Assembly: GCF_023715345.1 (NCBI RefSeq) | Contig: NZ_JAMBNY010000011.1 | Coordinates: 62,001-126,000, forward strand | Source: Paenibacillus camelliae | GTDB taxonomy: Bacteria > Bacillota > Bacilli > Paenibacillales > Paenibacillaceae | DNA: 64,000 nt | Direction of reading: 5' to 3' | In this document: positions 1 to 9,893 of the stretch, one piece after another | Numbering within the stretch: position 1 is the first letter of the stretch | Layout of the letters: each line of letters opens with the position of its first letter | Notes under the pieces: model-generated | The model's input: only the letters and a program-made list of their open reading frames with translations | What the model was told of the DNA's origin: nothing | The model's database searches: none | Made by a program: the position numbers and the translations under genes

Positions 1-1389
1 CACCTCATCAACAGCTGCTTGGAACGGCTCCTTGTACGTCTCCACTACCGTAGAAACAGATACACCTTGTCTCAGTTCATCAACAAATGCATAATAAGGC
101 ATCGAAGGATACGCATCAATTCCTTCTATAATACGGAAGCTTTCTCCAGCCAATTGAGCGTTTGCCACATCCGCTTCATTTTGGAACCATTTCTCTAGAT
201 CAGCTTGACGTGGATAATCATAAATCGATTCAATATCGTAAATTTTCTCCCATAGGTAAACAATTTGATCTGGGTTCTCGACTGCTTTTGGAATGGTGTA
301 ATAGTTAGGAATCGTGTTGAAGGAATGATATTGCGAGCTGTTAGGTCCTTTAGGGAATGGCAGGAAGCCGATATCATATTCCGCCATATCTGTGTTAAAG
401 GAATCCATCTCATAATCCGCAGCAGCAAACATCAATGTGTTCCCTTGAATGAAGAATTGCTTCGGCTCCGTCCAGTCGCCTCCCTCAGTTGGTCTTGCAA
501 CGGCTTCCGTTGCCATACGAGAGATAAAATTCAAAGCCTCCAACGTCTTAGGATCCTCTAAGTTTTGCTGACCATTAACAACCATATTTGTTTCATTAGA
601 AGATAATGCTTGAATAAGAATAGAGTCCGTTGCTAGACCCCAAGTATCGATTTTTCCATCGTTGTTGGTGTCCTTGTTACCTTGCTTCGCTACTTCAATA
701 AATGTATCCCAATTCCAGTTATCTTCATCGACATATTCCTGTAAGTCCTTAATGCCAAGCTGATTCATTAGCGTACGGTTATAGAATACGCCTTGACTTG
801 CTCCAGCTACTCCGATACGGAAGCCATAGCCCTTCCCGTCATATTCAGATAGCTCCTTCGTATATTGAACAACAAATGCATTGTCATTAATTACATAGTC
901 ATCGAGCGGCCAGAATAAATCCTGCTTAACGAGTGTAGGAATCATCCACGGTCTTGCAAGCCTAATAATATCACCTAGCGGCTCTCCAGCCATTAAAGAT
1001 GCCTTTACCTTATCTTGATACTCACCGTAGTCAACAACAACGTATTCCACGTTGAAGTTATGCTTTTCCATTAATGCATCTAGATTTTGCTTCATTTGGA
1101 TCGAATCAGGGCTAGTTTCCTGAATCGACTCATCATACCAGGACACAAGCTTTAATGTTCTACCACCCATGTCAAAGTCCATCTCAGGTGTTACATTTGG
1201 ATTAACCGTAGCCTCAGGCTCATCAGCATCCCCTTCATCCGTCGCTTCGCTAGGCTCTGGCGTTGGATTCTCCGTATTTTGTACGACATCATTGTTGCCT
1301 GATGTGCTTTCTCCTCCATTACTGCTGCAGGCTACCATAAAAACTAACATTAAACTGCACAATACTACCATTAATTTTCGTAAGCTCAT
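1..1389 (-). CDS. Extracellular sugar-binding lipoprotein (ABC transporter), 3' end cut by window
   Basis: This is the N-terminal 463 codons of a family-1 type solute-binding protein; the frame is still open at base 1, so the C-terminus lies outside the window. It starts at ATG 1389 behind GAAGGGGG. The signal peptide is hydrophobic and ends in a lipobox-like F-M-V-A-C, so Cys21 should be lipidated and the protein held on the outer face of the membrane. A Ser/Thr/Glu/Pro-rich linker follows, then the binding fold (for example a segment beginning M-E-K-H-N-F-N-V-E-Y, and an aromatic stretch W-N-W-D-T-F). It should deliver an oligosaccharide to an ABC importer whose permeases would lie further left. 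The divergent AraC regulator and nearby pectinolytic genes suggest a pectin-derived ligand; the exact sugar cannot be read. Confidence 0.88.
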   Translation of the reverse strand, partial: MSLRKLMVVLCSLMLVFMVACSSNGGESTSGNNDVVQNTENPTPEPSEATDEGDADEPEATVNPNVTPEMDFDMGGRTLKLVSWYDESIQETSPDSIQMKQNLDALMEKHNFNVEYVVVDYGEYQDKVKASLMAGEPLGDIIRLARPWMIPTLVKQDLFWPLDDYVINDNAFVVQYTKELSEYDGKGYGFRIGVAGASQGVFYNRTLMNQLGIKDLQEYVDEDNWNWDTFIEVAKQGNKDTNNDGKIDTWGLATDSILIQALSSNETNMVVNGQQNLEDPKTLEALNFISRMATEAVARPTEGGDWTEPKQFFIQGNTLMFAAADYEMDSFNTDMAEYDIGFLPFPKGPNSSQYHSFNTIPNYYTIPKAVENPDQIVYLWEKIYDIESIYDYPRQADLEKWFQNEADVANAQLAGESFRIIEGIDAYPSMPYYAFVDELRQGVSVSTVVETYKEPFQAAVDEV

Positions 1390-1749
1390 TTTTAGTCCCC
1401 CTTCTCTTCAGTCGCTAAGGCAGCGCTTTCATGATTGCATACGTTCATTACTTGAACTATTCCACGTATCGCAAAAAACTAACGATCACGGGAGACGATG
1501 TTGTTTACTGCCCACTTAGCAATCACATACAAATTATATAAATGCACCCTCCTAGTAACCATAGAGAATCTAAAGATTATTTGTAATATTTCAATATTGT
1601 TTTATTTAGCAACCCATTCGCAGGCTAAACAATGTTCTCACAGGTTGTATTGTGAGGTGATCATAGTAAAATAGTTTACAACTCACCTGCTTACTTGCTC
1701 ATTCACATGTTTAATGGATCGTGAACTTCTACAAGTGAAGGAGGTATCG
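1390..1749. promoter_or_regulatory. Divergent control region between binding protein and AraC regulator
   Basis: This 360-base gap holds no convincing gene. Two inverted repeats are visible: TTTAGC and GCTAAA at 1605-1629 with a 13-base spacer, and CTCACA and TGTGAG at 1637-1656 with an 8-base spacer. They sit between two divergent start codons, so they are reasonable operator candidates for the adjacent AraC protein or another sugar regulator. That assignment is inference from position. Confidence 0.35.
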
Positions 1750-2541
1750 ATGATGGACTTTGAAAAATTTGAATATTTAACCCCTAATTTATTTTATTTC
1801 GTAGAGAGAAAGGACTCCCCAGATTGGCAAATTCCAATCCGGCATAATCACTTTCACGAGCTTTATTTCATTATTGGCGGAAAGTCAGCCTTTCACGTAA
1901 ACAATCAGGCATTTATCGCTGGGGCCAATGACATCGTCTATATCCCCGGAGGCAGTATCCGTGAGGCTTATACCTTTAAGGGAAACCCGATGCACAGCTT
2001 TGCTATTAATTTTCATTGGCTTAACGACAATCATGTACATCTACCGTTCGATATCGTCTCAAAAAATAAAATGAATACGGACATCCTTTCTTATTTGAAA
2101 GAGCTTCATCATCTGCAAACCAACAAAACAACCTTTTGTACATTTAAAGAACGGGCGTTATTCATGCTGCTGCTAAATCAATTGTTTCAAATACATTATT
2201 ATAAGACTCAAAACAATATTGATCCGAGAATAAAAAGAGTCACCGATTATATCGAATTGCATTATGCAGAATGTATTGAAATCGATAAGCTCGCACATAT
2301 GACTAATCTTCACGCCGTGTACCTAGGGAAGCTGTTTAAGTCGAATACCGGCTTCACGATTAAAGAATACATCAATCGAGTCCGTATCAACCGTGCCGAG
2401 CAGCTGCTTTCTAACGGCAACCATAGTGTGTCCGAGGTCGCCGGACAGTGCGGCTTTCAAGATATATACTACTTTAGTAAAGTGTTTAAGAAGACAAAGG
2501 GCTATGCTCCCTCCATCGTAACCAAAAAGCAAATTATATAA
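1750..2541 (+). CDS. AraC-family transcriptional regulator
   Basis: This 263-residue protein has an N-terminal cupin-like sensor domain (about residues 15-100; R-H-N-H-F-H-E-L-Y near residue 30) and a C-terminal pair of helix-turn-helix motifs (about 165-262) ending in the AraC signature G-F-Q-D-I-Y-Y-F-S-K-V-F-K. The start at 1750 is chosen because AAGGAGG lies five bases upstream; an upstream in-frame ATG at 1714 has no ribosome-binding site, and ATG 1753 is equally spaced for use. The cupin probably binds a sugar or sugar acid. The gene is divergent from the sugar-binding lipoprotein, so it most likely activates that transporter. A terminator follows the stop. Confidence 0.9.
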   Translation: MMDFEKFEYLTPNLFYFVERKDSPDWQIPIRHNHFHELYFIIGGKSAFHVNNQAFIAGANDIVYIPGGSIREAYTFKGNPMHSFAINFHWLNDNHVHLPFDIVSKNKMNTDILSYLKELHHLQTNKTTFCTFKERALFMLLLNQLFQIHYYKTQNNIDPRIKRVTDYIELHYAECIEIDKLAHMTNLHAVYLGKLFKSNTGFTIKEYINRVRINRAEQLLSNGNHSVSEVAGQCGFQDIYYFSKVFKKTKGYAPSIVTKKQII

Positions 2542-2550
2542 TAAAAAAGA

Positions 2551-2600
2551 AGCGTCCTTCAGCCAGATAATATCCATGGCAGGAGGACGCTTTGCTTTAT
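2551..2600 (+). terminator. Rho-independent terminator after the AraC gene
   Basis: An eight-base stem, AGCGTCCT at 2551-2558 and AGGACGCT at 2584-2591, is followed by a T-rich stretch. It begins nine bases after the stop codon. Confidence 0.7.
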
Positions 2601-2655
2601 GAAGCCTAGCCTATTCAGTTGGTATCATTCAATCAAAGTGATCAGTGGAAATCAG

Positions 2656-3570
2656 CTATCGCTTTATAGCATGAATGTAATGGATCGTTTCAAATGCTGA
2701 TAGATCATCTGCTCGAGAGCCAAAGTATCGTTCTTGAATCATTGAAGGTGTAAGATGCTCGTATATAAGTAAGCCCGCTTCCTCTAACAATGCCTCAATC
2801 TCAGCATACGTGTAACAGGATTTCATCGCTTCCCCGCCGGCAGCGGCCATTTTCAACATATTGTCAACGCGATTATGACGTCCTTTTTCGGTAAATAGAT
2901 GTTCATCCGCCAGATCTAAAACGATAGAGCTGCCTGATGGAAGCTGAGAGAACAGCAACTGCAGCAGGCTTGCAAGCTCATGCTTTGTTATATAATATGA
3001 AACACCGAGTAAGCTGCAGAATGTTTTTCTATGAGATAATCCTGCACGGTATAGGTCATCAAGTCTCAGCTGCTGACTAAAGTCCATCGGAACAAAATGA
3101 AGATGACTTGGAATGACGAAGCCCGCCTCCTCTAATCGCTTCTGTTTAAATAGCTGTGTTGAAGGATGATCAATCTCATAGATCGCTAATGTCCCCTCCA
3201 GCTCGGGATGTCTAAAACAAAAGGTATCCATCCCTGCTCCAAGAATGACATACTGCTCTATGCCTAGCCTGAGCTCATTCATTAGTACATCTTCACAAAA
3301 AGCTGCACGAGATAATGGTGTAGAAGACAGCTGGACCTGTGTAATCCAACGCAAAAGTTCATCTGGATGATCCTTGTGCGTCCTAGCAAGCTCAGCATTA
3401 AAGAAAGATATCCCGTTAATCATGCTGCTGCTAATCGCTGAAAACTCGGATGAAGTGATTAGCTTCGTCGCTAGCTTATCATCAAAAATTTTAGGCTCGT
3501 CATAGCGACTATGATACGCACGAGCAAAGGCAGACACTAAAGAGGTGATACTCGATTCATTAGCTTTCAT
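2656..3570 (-). CDS. SAM-dependent methyltransferase, leucine carboxyl methyltransferase (LCM)-like family
   Basis: This 304-residue protein carries the family hallmark Y-V-I-L-G-A-G-M-D-T-F-C-F-R-H-P near residue 107, which is the SAM-binding loop of the LCM/TIGR00027-type methyltransferases, followed by Y-E-I-D-H-P and, further on, L-G-V-S-Y-Y. The family acts on O or N atoms of small molecules, but the acceptor is generally unknown. The start is supported by AAGGAGAGG eight bases upstream. The cupin gene lies upstream on the same strand with a strong hairpin between them, so this gene may be expressed separately or by limited read-through. Confidence 0.8.
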   Translation of the reverse strand: MKANESSITSLVSAFARAYHSRYDEPKIFDDKLATKLITSSEFSAISSSMINGISFFNAELARTHKDHPDELLRWITQVQLSSTPLSRAAFCEDVLMNELRLGIEQYVILGAGMDTFCFRHPELEGTLAIYEIDHPSTQLFKQKRLEEAGFVIPSHLHFVPMDFSQQLRLDDLYRAGLSHRKTFCSLLGVSYYITKHELASLLQLLFSQLPSGSSIVLDLADEHLFTEKGRHNRVDNMLKMAAAGGEAMKSCYTYAEIEALLEEAGLLIYEHLTPSMIQERYFGSRADDLSAFETIHYIHAIKR

Positions 3571-3589
3571 TGCAACCTCTCCTTGACAT

Positions 3590-3619
3590 AAAAAAAGATT
3601 CCCCTGGCCAGGAGAATCT
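3590..3619 (-). terminator. Terminator/attenuator between cupin gene and methyltransferase
   Basis: AGATTC-N-CCTGGCCAGG-N-GAATCT (3596-3619) forms a near-perfect hairpin. Read on the minus strand it is followed by seven T residues, as in an intrinsic terminator. It ends only about 25 bases before the methyltransferase ATG, so it could also attenuate read-through into that gene. Confidence 0.7.
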
Positions 3620-3720
3620 CATTATACAGCTTAAATCAATAAATGTAAATTATAGCATATTTTAACTTTTTTGTCAAGTGTTTTTTGCGTCGTTAGCGAT
3701 ATCACGATCAAATAGCTAAC

Positions 3721-4308
3721 CTATCGCTTATTAGCTTTGCGCATTGAGGCCGAAGCTGCAGCAGCTGGTCTTGTTTGCTGTACGGTGCCGAAAGGGTGCT
3801 CCGGCGGTGCATAGAGCGTATATAGCTTAAGCGTTTTGTTGCCAGTATTAATTAGATTGTGCCAGGTTCCCGCAGGTACAACGATCGAATCATCCTCGCG
3901 CACATACCTTTGAATGCTTAGATCATTTGGGCTGTTCCCCATTTTAACGACCCCTTGTCCTTCCTCTAATCGTAAAAATTGATCGGTATGATCATGCTTT
4001 TCCAATCCAATCTCTTCACCTGGGCGAAGGCTCATTAACACAAGCTGCAAATGATTCCCCGTCCATAATGTATTCCGAAAATACGTATTTTGTTCCGTTG
4101 CATCATCGATATTTATTACTAATGGATTCGGCCCATAATCCTTTAAGACGACATCTCGATACGTCTGCTCAGCCTTCTCCGCTGCATCATTCCAATCCGA
4201 ATCTTTCCAACGATCGACAGGATAACTAACACAATTCCAATGACTCCCATTCCAATACCACTGTACTGGAGGGCAGTACCAATTGTCACGCTCATAGGGG
4301 GAAAACAT
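3721..4308 (-). CDS. Cupin-domain protein
   Basis: This 195-residue protein begins with a Trp/Tyr-rich segment and then has a single cupin barrel. The two metal motifs are visible: G-E-E-I-G-L-E-K-H-D-H-T-D-Q-F-L-R-L-E-E-G followed later by V-P-A-G-T-W-H-N-L-I-N-T-G, which supply the His/His/Glu and His ligands. The start at 4308 is chosen because AGAGGAGG lies seven bases upstream; an in-frame extension to 4392 lacks one. The barrel resembles small sugar-isomerase or polyketide-cyclase-like cupins, and a specific reaction cannot be named. The N-terminal N-W-Y-C-P-P-V-Q-W-Y-W is unusual for the fold. Confidence 0.75.
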   Translation of the reverse strand: MFSPYERDNWYCPPVQWYWNGSHWNCVSYPVDRWKDSDWNDAAEKAEQTYRDVVLKDYGPNPLVINIDDATEQNTYFRNTLWTGNHLQLVLMSLRPGEEIGLEKHDHTDQFLRLEEGQGVVKMGNSPNDLSIQRYVREDDSIVVPAGTWHNLINTGNKTLKLYTLYAPPEHPFGTVQQTRPAAAASASMRKANKR

Positions 4309-4519
4309 ACTCAAGCCTCCTCTAATATATGTTCCCTTCATCCTATGTTCTTGCCTAGTAACAGGTACACGTGACACAAAAAATGGGCTCATTGCATTAG
4401 AGCTAGTTTGGAGCTAATTTGGAGCTGCTTCGATGTTAAAAAGAAACCTGCTATCTAGTCATATTCGCACTAGCACTGTTGTTGGGTTGGTAAAGGTTAT
4501 TGAAGCATTTAAAGCTAAG

Positions 4520-4556
4520 CAAGCCTGGTGAGATAACATACCTCTCTCCAAGCTTG
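4520..4556 (-). terminator. Possible weak terminator after the PL11 lyase gene
   Basis: CAAGCCTGGTGAGA and TCTCTCCAAGCTTG pair with two mismatches or wobbles around an 8-9 base loop. On the minus strand it lies about 70 bases past the stop of the lyase gene, but no clear T run follows, so the call is weak. Confidence 0.3.
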
Positions 4557-4625
4557 CCCGTTGTCTTAACAAGAGTACTACTGTATCGTCATGTGAAGGC
4601 TCTGCATTGCATTACTGCAAGAGCT

Positions 4626-7600
4626 CTAATCCAAATTATATATCCGGTACAATAGCACAGCCGCTTCTGCTCTCGTTAGTTCCGCTAATGGATTCAGCTT
4701 GCCATATGAGCCTTTGACAAGCTTTGCTGCAGTGAGCTGAGCAATATAGTCTTTAGCGTAGTCAGCGATATGATCCGCATCCTCGAATGCATCAAGCAAA
4801 TCTTTCTCATCCTTAGCCTCCAGCTTATGCAAGACATGTAACGCTCTCGCGATGATAACCATCATATCCTGTCTTGTTATCGTTGCATGTGGCTCAAAAG
4901 CATGACCATCTCCTTGAACGAGTCCGAGCTGCTGTGCAATAGCGATTGCGTTGTAGTAATAAGCACCCTCTGCGACATCGGTGAACGTCGCTTTACCTTC
5001 AGCTTGTAGACCTAACGTTCTAACAAGCAGCACGGTGAAGTCCGCACGAGTAATCGAAGCGTTTGGATTAAACTCAGCGTCCGTTACGCCGCGAATAATG
5101 CCCTTAGTTGCGAGCACTTCAATTTCTCGCTTAGCCCACGCTAGGTCATTAATATCTGCAAAGCTTTTCAGCTGTTGCTCAATGACGAATACACCGGAAT
5201 GGGCAGCTAGGAACACGATTGCCTTCTGCTTCGCATCATACTTACCATTGCTAATTAAGGAGCGCGCTCCGTTCTCAGCCTCATGCGTTACCGTAATTAG
5301 CTCATAATCAGACGATTGAGGTAGCTCATATGGAATCGTAACCTGTACGGGAATATTGGCATTACTCCAGCTAACAGCCGCTGCATTAACAGAGAAGGAA
5401 AGCTCTACTTTACGTGTATCTCCTTGCTTCTGCTGCTTCACATGCAATGTAATCTTATCATCGGCAGCTATTCCGAGCGCTTCCCAAGCCGATACTGGTA
5501 CCGTAATTGTTCCCGCTCCCGTCTGAATAACGATTTCCTTACTGCCCTCGTGAAGCTTGGTAGCTGGCAGCGTTAATGCGTAGGAATCAGCCTGAGGTAA
5601 GATAGAAATGGTGATGCGCTGTTTAGATGAAAACTGCTTCAGCACATTCTCCCACTGTTCCTTCGTTATCTCTGCCTGTATCGTATTACTTGATGCATCA
5701 CGAACACCGTCGATGCGATAAGCTGTCTGATCCGATCCAGAGTCACCAGGCTGAGGTGCTGGCACAACCGGTATCGATGGATTTGGATTCGTAGGATTTG
5801 GATTAGAGGTTGAAGGCTCATTCGTATAATTAATGTATGGTACCTTAAGCGCTCCATTCAACACAGTATCCCGAATATCCTCACCTAAGTAATAGCCAAG
5901 ATGCGGCGGCTGATTATAGGCTACGTTCTGCCAAGCAATACCCATTCGATACACCGTATCATGCATCAGTGTGTACAGGCGATAATCCGTTGGAATCGTC
6001 GTGCTGTATACTCTAAGCTCTGAGCTATCCTCTGCCGGCAGAAGTACTTCCTCGCGCCAATCTCCGAGTATATCCGCCTGCAGTGTTGGCGTTGCTTTTG
6101 TGCCATTATTGCTTACTACACCTTCAAACTCCTCAAGCAGCTCTGCCTGCAGCGTAGCTTCGTTGAATTTCGTAATGGAGGTGTTATCCAGCAGCTCATG
6201 CAGCAGATCTCCGTCCCAATACAGGGCAAAGTTGATTGATAACCGTGCAGCTCGATGACTGTCTGCGATTACTTCATTCTTCACATTATATATGCCTCCG
6301 CCTTGCTCCACACGATCTGGAGCTGTACCCCAGAATTCATAGCCAGGCTTAGAGGTAATATTTGCGGCTAAGCCGCGGCCTGCATCAACAGAGCCATAGA
6401 ATGACATAATCGTCTCACCCGTCGCTCCATCATGATACTCAAGTGAAGCAACTGCTGGGTCCTCATGCACGCCGATAAAGTGCAGCCCCTCTCGATCCGG
6501 GTCAAACGCACCGACATGCATCGCGTCACCATGCGACCCTCTTTCTCGGCCCATATTGCCATCCATCATGTATAGAATTTTTCCATCCTCATCAAGCACG
6601 AGAGAACCTGCGATAATCTCATCATAGCCGTCATTATCTACATCGCCTGTAGCAAGACTATGATAGCCTAGCCCTCCGCCACGGCCCTCTACCGCTGAAT
6701 CGAACGTCCACTCCGTAACTAAGTGACCGTCAACAAGCGAGTAGGCAACAAACGTTGTACGCTCATAATAGCCGCGACCGTATACGACACTTGGCTTTTT
6801 CCCATCCAAATAAGCGAGTCCTGCTAAGTAGCGATCCGAGCGATTATGGAAGCTGTCTCCCCAGGATGTAACATCACCGAGTGCAAATTCATAGTCAATC
6901 GTATCGATGACTTTACCTGTCAGCCCCTCGAATACGGTAATGTATTCCGGACCATCAAACACCTTGCCTGAGTCATTCACCCATCGTCCATTATCCTCCG
7001 CATTGCCGATTACGCTTATTACCTTACTAGAATCATAGATTCCATCGGTAGTGCCGTAGACTGTCGTAGCATCTGCTGTTTTAATCAGCATCTCACTTCG
7101 TCCATCACCATCCAGATCTGCAACGATAAACTGATGATAGTGAGCGCCTGAGGTTAGATTAAGTCCCATATTCATCCGCCATAGCAGTGTACCGTCCAGC
7201 TTGTAGGCATCAAATATCGTCGGACCTGTCATCCCCGTCTGCGAGCTATCAATTGCGTTCGATGGGTACCACTTCACGATGATCTCATATTCGCCATCAC
7301 CGTCTAGGTCACCCACACTAGCATCATTGACACTATACGTGTACTCACCTGTTGCTGTCGTTCCACCCTCAGGCTTCTGCATCGGAATAGCTAAATAAGA
7401 CTGATCAAGCGCGATGGTGTCACCATCCTTCTTGTAATTCCCGCTACGAATGCGCTCTACCTCATAGCGATCTCCCGCTTCACCTGCTTCATCCACAAAA
7501 TTCGTTACCGATAATGGTGCAGCATTCAGCTTCACCCCATCGCGATACAGATTAAAGGTAACTCCTGCCTCATATTCATCTGCAAGCAGTCGCCAGCTCA

Positions 7601-9638
7601 CGAATATTCCATCTTCTGATTGGAGTGCAATGACACCTCGGTCAAGCCACTCTGTATTTCTTGCCATCTCTGGCGCTGGCAAGCGATGATAAACATACTG
7701 CAGTGCTGTTTTATCCAATGGATTGTCATATTCACCTTCTTCATCCAGCACACCTCTGAACGTGTATACGCCAGACTTACTAGCATCCCATGGCGTTACC
7801 TCTTCCCATGATGCAACCGCAGCCTCAGCAGTAGATCCATCAGAGAGCGTAACGGGTACGGTGCTCGGCAAGCCAATCGTAGCCACATCATCCGTAGCAT
7901 CGCCAACATAGATGCGGTGATATGGCAGCACATCTACAAAGGTAATCGTATGATCACTAAGTGGCAGCAAGTACAGTGCAACATTATCGAGATAAGTGTC
8001 CCATGTCAGATTGTTGCCAGAGGTACGCATACCTCCTAGACGAATGCCGCCTACCTTCGTATCGATCTCCAGCTCATCCATCGAGATTCGATACGTTTCA
8101 TTAACTTCTAGTGATTCATTAACCATGTTAAGCACGATTTCGTTCTTAATATAATCAATGTCTATCGTCGTTCTGTACCAAGCTTCTGGCTCGGTAATCG
8201 TTGTTGCTCCTCGCTGTATGCCATTGCCGATATAATAAGAAATCGGTGATTGATTCGTATGGTTAAGTGTCAGTATCGTCTGATTGCTTCCATTCATTAT
8301 TCTTAGCTCGCCACCGTTTTCACTTGGATTCGAGCCCTTATCATTGACCTTCCCAGGATACCAATCAAACTCCAGGCGAAGCGACTGTCCCATGTAGGCC
8401 TGTGCAAAGTCTTTTGTAGCTACTCTTCCGCCGGACTGATCCGTAATATTAAAATGCAGCTTGGAGGAGCTGTTGCCAGCAAGCTCTTCGGTATGAAGGG
8501 CAAGCGTTGCATTCGCTGTCGTAAAGCCCCAATATGCAGGAACGAGATCAGCTGAATCACCAAAGTCTGTATAGAGCACCGCCTCATAGCCTGCAGGAGG
8601 CTCTGGCGCGTTATCGACTGCAATGACCTTGATCGTTACACTCAGCTTGATATCATCGGAATTAATAACACCGGACACTCCTGTTAGATCCAGCTCACCG
8701 ATAAACTCATATTCTCCTGCTTCTGCTGCATCATAATCCGAGCTCGACCAGTTAACAGGAATATTGCTGCGTGTCGCCAGATTGCTTAGCTGAATATCTA
8801 CACGCTGCGGCAATATCGATATAATATCTGCGAGTGACTGATGAGGCGGAACGGAATACACTGCTTCATAAGGGGTAGTCACAGCAGCAATGCTGCGCGG
8901 CTGCTGCTCTGGAGCTGCTGCCTCTGAGGCTTCAGCTATGTAATTATCCACATACATCGTGAAGCCAAGCGTCTGTCCACTCGCACGATTACCGATTAGC
9001 TGGATGCCTGACAGCATGTTCGTATAATCTACAGACATTAAGCTAATGGGACCACTGTTGATTAGCTCTTGGTCTGTCGCTTTGTCCCACACCTTAAGTG
9101 ACACCTGCTCCTCAGCAAAATCGTAATAAACCTCAACCTTCAGCCACACTGCAGGATCATGACTGGCTAGTCCCTCCGCTAATTGACTGAGATCAACTCC
9201 GGTTGAACCGACACCGTAATAAATGCCGCCCTGTGCTCCGCCCTTTTTAACGATGCGAAAGACTGGCTTATTATTGGCATCCTGCCACAATATTTCACTG
9301 GAATTCGCTGCAGTACGTACATCCTCAGGCAGCCAATCAAACGTATAGCGCAGCTCCTGGGCATTGGTTGCTGCTGCAAAAGGCTTGCTTGCCGAACGAT
9401 TGCCAGATCCAGCGCCTGCAATCTTCAGTACATGATCGCCTTCCTGCGTTGCAATACTAGCCTCTGCAGTGCCAGAAATAAAACCACCCATATCCTCCTC
9501 GAATGTATGCTGCTCCTGAACAATGAGCGCACCGTCATCAGTTGGCGCTCCTTCATTCGCAGACATATAGGCTGCATTAGAAACCATTAAAGCAAAAACA
9601 AGGAATAAAGATACGATCCTTTTAGAAGCTCGATTCAT
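4626..9638 (-). CDS. SLH-anchored rhamnogalacturonan lyase, polysaccharide lyase family 11 type
   Basis: This giant secreted protein (1670 residues) should cleave the rhamnogalacturonan I backbone of pectin by beta-elimination at the cell surface. After a signal peptide it shows two lectin-like beta-sandwich regions (about 45-245 and 345-560), each followed by an immunoglobulin-like domain, then the PL11 propeller (about 655-1265). The propeller has repeated calcium-binding D-L-D-G-D-G-E and D-L-D-G-D-G-R motifs, W-Y-P-S-N and H-Y-H-Q-F. An Asn/Pro linker and a beta domain precede three SLH domains (about 1490-1670) that bind cell-wall polysaccharide. Start 9638 has GGGAG 12 bases upstream; ATG 9659 is seven codons longer and has none. 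YesW/YesX-type enzymes are about 600 residues, so this is a heavily elaborated version. Confidence 0.9.
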   Translation of the reverse strand: MNRASKRIVSLFLVFALMVSNAAYMSANEGAPTDDGALIVQEQHTFEEDMGGFISGTAEASIATQEGDHVLKIAGAGSGNRSASKPFAAATNAQELRYTFDWLPEDVRTAANSSEILWQDANNKPVFRIVKKGGAQGGIYYGVGSTGVDLSQLAEGLASHDPAVWLKVEVYYDFAEEQVSLKVWDKATDQELINSGPISLMSVDYTNMLSGIQLIGNRASGQTLGFTMYVDNYIAEASEAAAPEQQPRSIAAVTTPYEAVYSVPPHQSLADIISILPQRVDIQLSNLATRSNIPVNWSSSDYDAAEAGEYEFIGELDLTGVSGVINSDDIKLSVTIKVIAVDNAPEPPAGYEAVLYTDFGDSADLVPAYWGFTTANATLALHTEELAGNSSSKLHFNITDQSGGRVATKDFAQAYMGQSLRLEFDWYPGKVNDKGSNPSENGGELRIMNGSNQTILTLNHTNQSPISYYIGNGIQRGATTITEPEAWYRTTIDIDYIKNEIVLNMVNESLEVNETYRISMDELEIDTKVGGIRLGGMRTSGNNLTWDTYLDNVALYLLPLSDHTITFVDVLPYHRIYVGDATDDVATIGLPSTVPVTLSDGSTAEAAVASWEEVTPWDASKSGVYTFRGVLDEEGEYDNPLDKTALQYVYHRLPAPEMARNTEWLDRGVIALQSEDGIFVSWRLLADEYEAGVTFNLYRDGVKLNAAPLSVTNFVDEAGEAGDRYEVERIRSGNYKKDGDTIALDQSYLAIPMQKPEGGTTATGEYTYSVNDASVGDLDGDGEYEIIVKWYPSNAIDSSQTGMTGPTIFDAYKLDGTLLWRMNMGLNLTSGAHYHQFIVADLDGDGRSEMLIKTADATTVYGTTDGIYDSSKVISVIGNAEDNGRWVNDSGKVFDGPEYITVFEGLTGKVIDTIDYEFALGDVTSWGDSFHNRSDRYLAGLAYLDGKKPSVVYGRGYYERTTFVAYSLVDGHLVTEWTFDSAVEGRGGGLGYHSLATGDVDNDGYDEIIAGSLVLDEDGKILYMMDGNMGRERGSHGDAMHVGAFDPDREGLHFIGVHEDPAVASLEYHDGATGETIMSFYGSVDAGRGLAANITSKPGYEFWGTAPDRVEQGGGIYNVKNEVIADSHRAARLSINFALYWDGDLLHELLDNTSITKFNEATLQAELLEEFEGVVSNNGTKATPTLQADILGDWREEVLLPAEDSSELRVYSTTIPTDYRLYTLMHDTVYRMGIAWQNVAYNQPPHLGYYLGEDIRDTVLNGALKVPYINYTNEPSTSNPNPTNPNPSIPVVPAPQPGDSGSDQTAYRIDGVRDASSNTIQAEITKEQWENVLKQFSSKQRITISILPQADSYALTLPATKLHEGSKEIVIQTGAGTITVPVSAWEALGIAADDKITLHVKQQKQGDTRKVELSFSVNAAAVSWSNANIPVQVTIPYELPQSSDYELITVTHEAENGARSLISNGKYDAKQKAIVFLAAHSGVFVIEQQLKSFADINDLAWAKREIEVLATKGIIRGVTDAEFNPNASITRADFTVLLVRTLGLQAEGKATFTDVAEGAYYYNAIAIAQQLGLVQGDGHAFEPHATITRQDMMVIIARALHVLHKLEAKDEKDLLDAFEDADHIADYAKDYIAQLTAAKLVKGSYGKLNPLAELTRAEAAVLLYRIYNLD

Positions 9639-9893
9639 CTTTTTGGAACACTCCCTCATTCTTTTTTTAGCTTAAGCGTCTCTAGGAAGCAGAAGAGTGA
9701 CACCTCGCTTTCCGCAGCAAATCATCTGCACACTTACCTTAAAATGAGGGGACTAGTACCGTCTATTCTAAATTTTTGCGTTAACAAGGGTTTCAAGCCA
9801 GCCCAGCCTTCGTTAGACAATGGAACATTTTTGCCCTGATAGGCTTATCTTGCCAAAAAGAGTAGAGAACCACGTTCATGTGGTCTTAAATCA

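Noticed and set aside
265..561. 98-codon open frame on the plus strand
   Set aside because: It is antisense to the sugar-binding lipoprotein, whose frame is continuous and has convincing protein features.
4981..5307. 108-codon open frame opposite the PL11 gene
   Set aside because: It lies antisense within the strongly supported lyase gene and has no ribosome-binding site.
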